A stretch of DNA of 64,000 bases from Onchidella celtica (Eukaryota > Mollusca > Gastropoda > Systellommatophora > Onchidiidae): positions 64,349,370 through 64,413,369 of the forward strand of contig OZ007570.1 of assembly GCA_963931925.1 (NCBI GenBank). The letters are read 5' to 3'. Positions 62,785 to 64,000 of the stretch are shown piece by piece (positions within the stretch are counted from its first letter, which is position 1; every line of letters starts with the position of its first letter). The notes beneath the pieces were generated by a model. That model saw only the letters and a program-made list of their open reading frames with translations, was not told the origin of the DNA and did no database searches. A program made the translations under genes and the position numbers.

Positions 62785-64000
62785 TATGTTAAAAAGTACC
62801 ATTGTTTGCACGGCTGAGGCCAATGTCTTTAAAGCTGTACTTTTGGGTGTTTTGCTCGACCAAAGCAAGTTTCTAGTCTGAGATAAATAACGAGACCGAT
62901 CTGGATTCTGAAAACCCTTCCTTCTTCCATATGAAACTTTTGAAACAAGACAATCAAAAATGAGTGATCTAAAATGTGAGAAGAATTGTGAAAGTTTTAG
63001 AGCAATCAGCTGATCAGACGAGCGCAATTGTGAAAGCCAAGATACCAGTCGGCCAGTATTTGTTGCGAATTCTGAACAACGCACATTAGCAATATACTGA
63101 AGAAGACTTGAAGTAACATGAAATTAAACTGTTTATTGACAAAGAAACGACTGATTCGTGAGGAAACTTCTTCTCCTTCATGTGAATGAATGAATGACTA
63201 CCTGCCCCGCGTGCTTCATGAGAGTGAAAGAATGACTACCTGCCCCGCGTGAGTCACCTTTTTTCCCTTCTCTACTTCCGCCCGAGCGAAGAAGTAAACA
63301 AACCAGATAATGGGATAAAATAAGCCAAACAGAGTTAGCCGCGGTGCCAATTTGGGAGATTTCTTCTGATATGCAACATACTCCCCACCTTGGACTACTA
63401 AATACATGTATAGAGTCCAAAATAAACACAAATGACTCAAGGGTAAGTGCACATGAAGGCTATAAAACCTCCAATACTAAATAATTCAAACTCACATTTG
63501 GGAAAGAGAAGCAACCGCGACCGATTACGGTACATCAATATGTGTATTGAGTAATGTGGTGTCAAAGAGAATGTAGAATTTACATGTAGTGTAGAAATGC
63601 AGTGTCTTGCAACTTTAAACAATATTAAAGCACTGCCAGTCACTCTTCCTTCACACACACGTCTATTTATATTCCGGAAGACTGCCGGCTTAAGTTTCTA
63701 AACATGAAAGCAAAGTGAATAAATCAAACAGTATGATTTCAAAGTAAATCATTAAATCAAATAAAAGTAGAGAAAGTACCCTCTCAATCTGATTTCACGC
63801 ACCCAGGGTGAAAACAAATCCAGCGTATCTATACCCCAAATGAAGGGGAAATGTTTAGTCTTAACTGAAATGAATAATTCTTGCAACTTTAGAAACGTAA
63901 GAGACTGGACTTCTTCTGAAACCTGAGTCACGAATGGCAAGAAATTGACACTAATGAACAAAAAATTGCAAGCTGATGACATGTTTCTTAAAATTAAACG
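62785..64000. other. Unassigned AT-rich DNA with a short direct repeat
   Basis: GAATGACTACCTGCCCCGCG occurs twice, about 41 bp apart, at 63192-63212 and 63232-63252. Otherwise nothing is recognised. Confidence 0.5.

Overview
This window looks like a stretch of a metazoan genome, and a marine invertebrate, probably a gastropod mollusc, is the best guess. The guess rests on the L2-type LINE with its (ATT)n tail, tRNA-derived SINEs, Helitron, piggyBac and Tc1/mariner-like remnants, very long (GA/CT)n microsatellites, and the lack of operons or dense coding. I cannot name the species. No host gene exon, rRNA or functional tRNA could be supported. Every recognisable protein sequence belongs to a transposable element, and the rest is AT-rich intergenic or intronic DNA.

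Layout. 1-9 kb is mostly unassigned, with a ~97-bp tandem repeat (2.0-2.4 kb), a dispersed repeat also present at 13.4 kb, and simple repeats. 9.0-10.3 kb holds a LINE/SINE-type 3' tail followed by a broken Helitron helicase with a candidate 3' hairpin. 11.7-12.3 kb has two adjacent inverted-repeat elements, one carrying the start of a THAP-like zinc finger. 18.4-19.7 kb is a 5'-truncated L2-type reverse transcriptase on the minus strand. 23.5-24.8 kb is a nested insertion: a 1,041-bp solo LTR with a 5-bp target duplication sits inside an RTE-like LINE fragment whose reading frame closes exactly when the LTR is removed. 30.2-30.7 and 41.9-42.3 kb are two copies, in opposite orientation, of one tRNA-derived SINE with an internal poly-C tract; a different tRNA-derived SINE lies at 40.65 kb. 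43.9-47.7 kb contains a 42-bp perfect palindrome bounded by an 8-bp direct repeat, then a CpG-rich leader and the only long intact gene: a 665-residue piggyBac transposase with its acidic triad and cysteine-rich tail, followed by AATAAA and an A-run. 53.7-54.0 kb is a 236-bp Tc1/mariner-type deletion derivative with 38-bp terminal repeats, and 57.2-57.4 kb is a hAT-like MITE. Long (GA)n/(CT)n arrays punctuate the window, the largest at 62.57-62.78 kb.

The window therefore reads as a record of successive transposon insertions. The observations I rate highest are the solo LTR with a readable empty site, the 42-bp palindrome that looks like a transposon reduced to its two abutting terminal repeats, the intact piggyBac gene with no visible terminal repeats, and the minimal Tc1/mariner derivative that keeps the last codons of its transposase.
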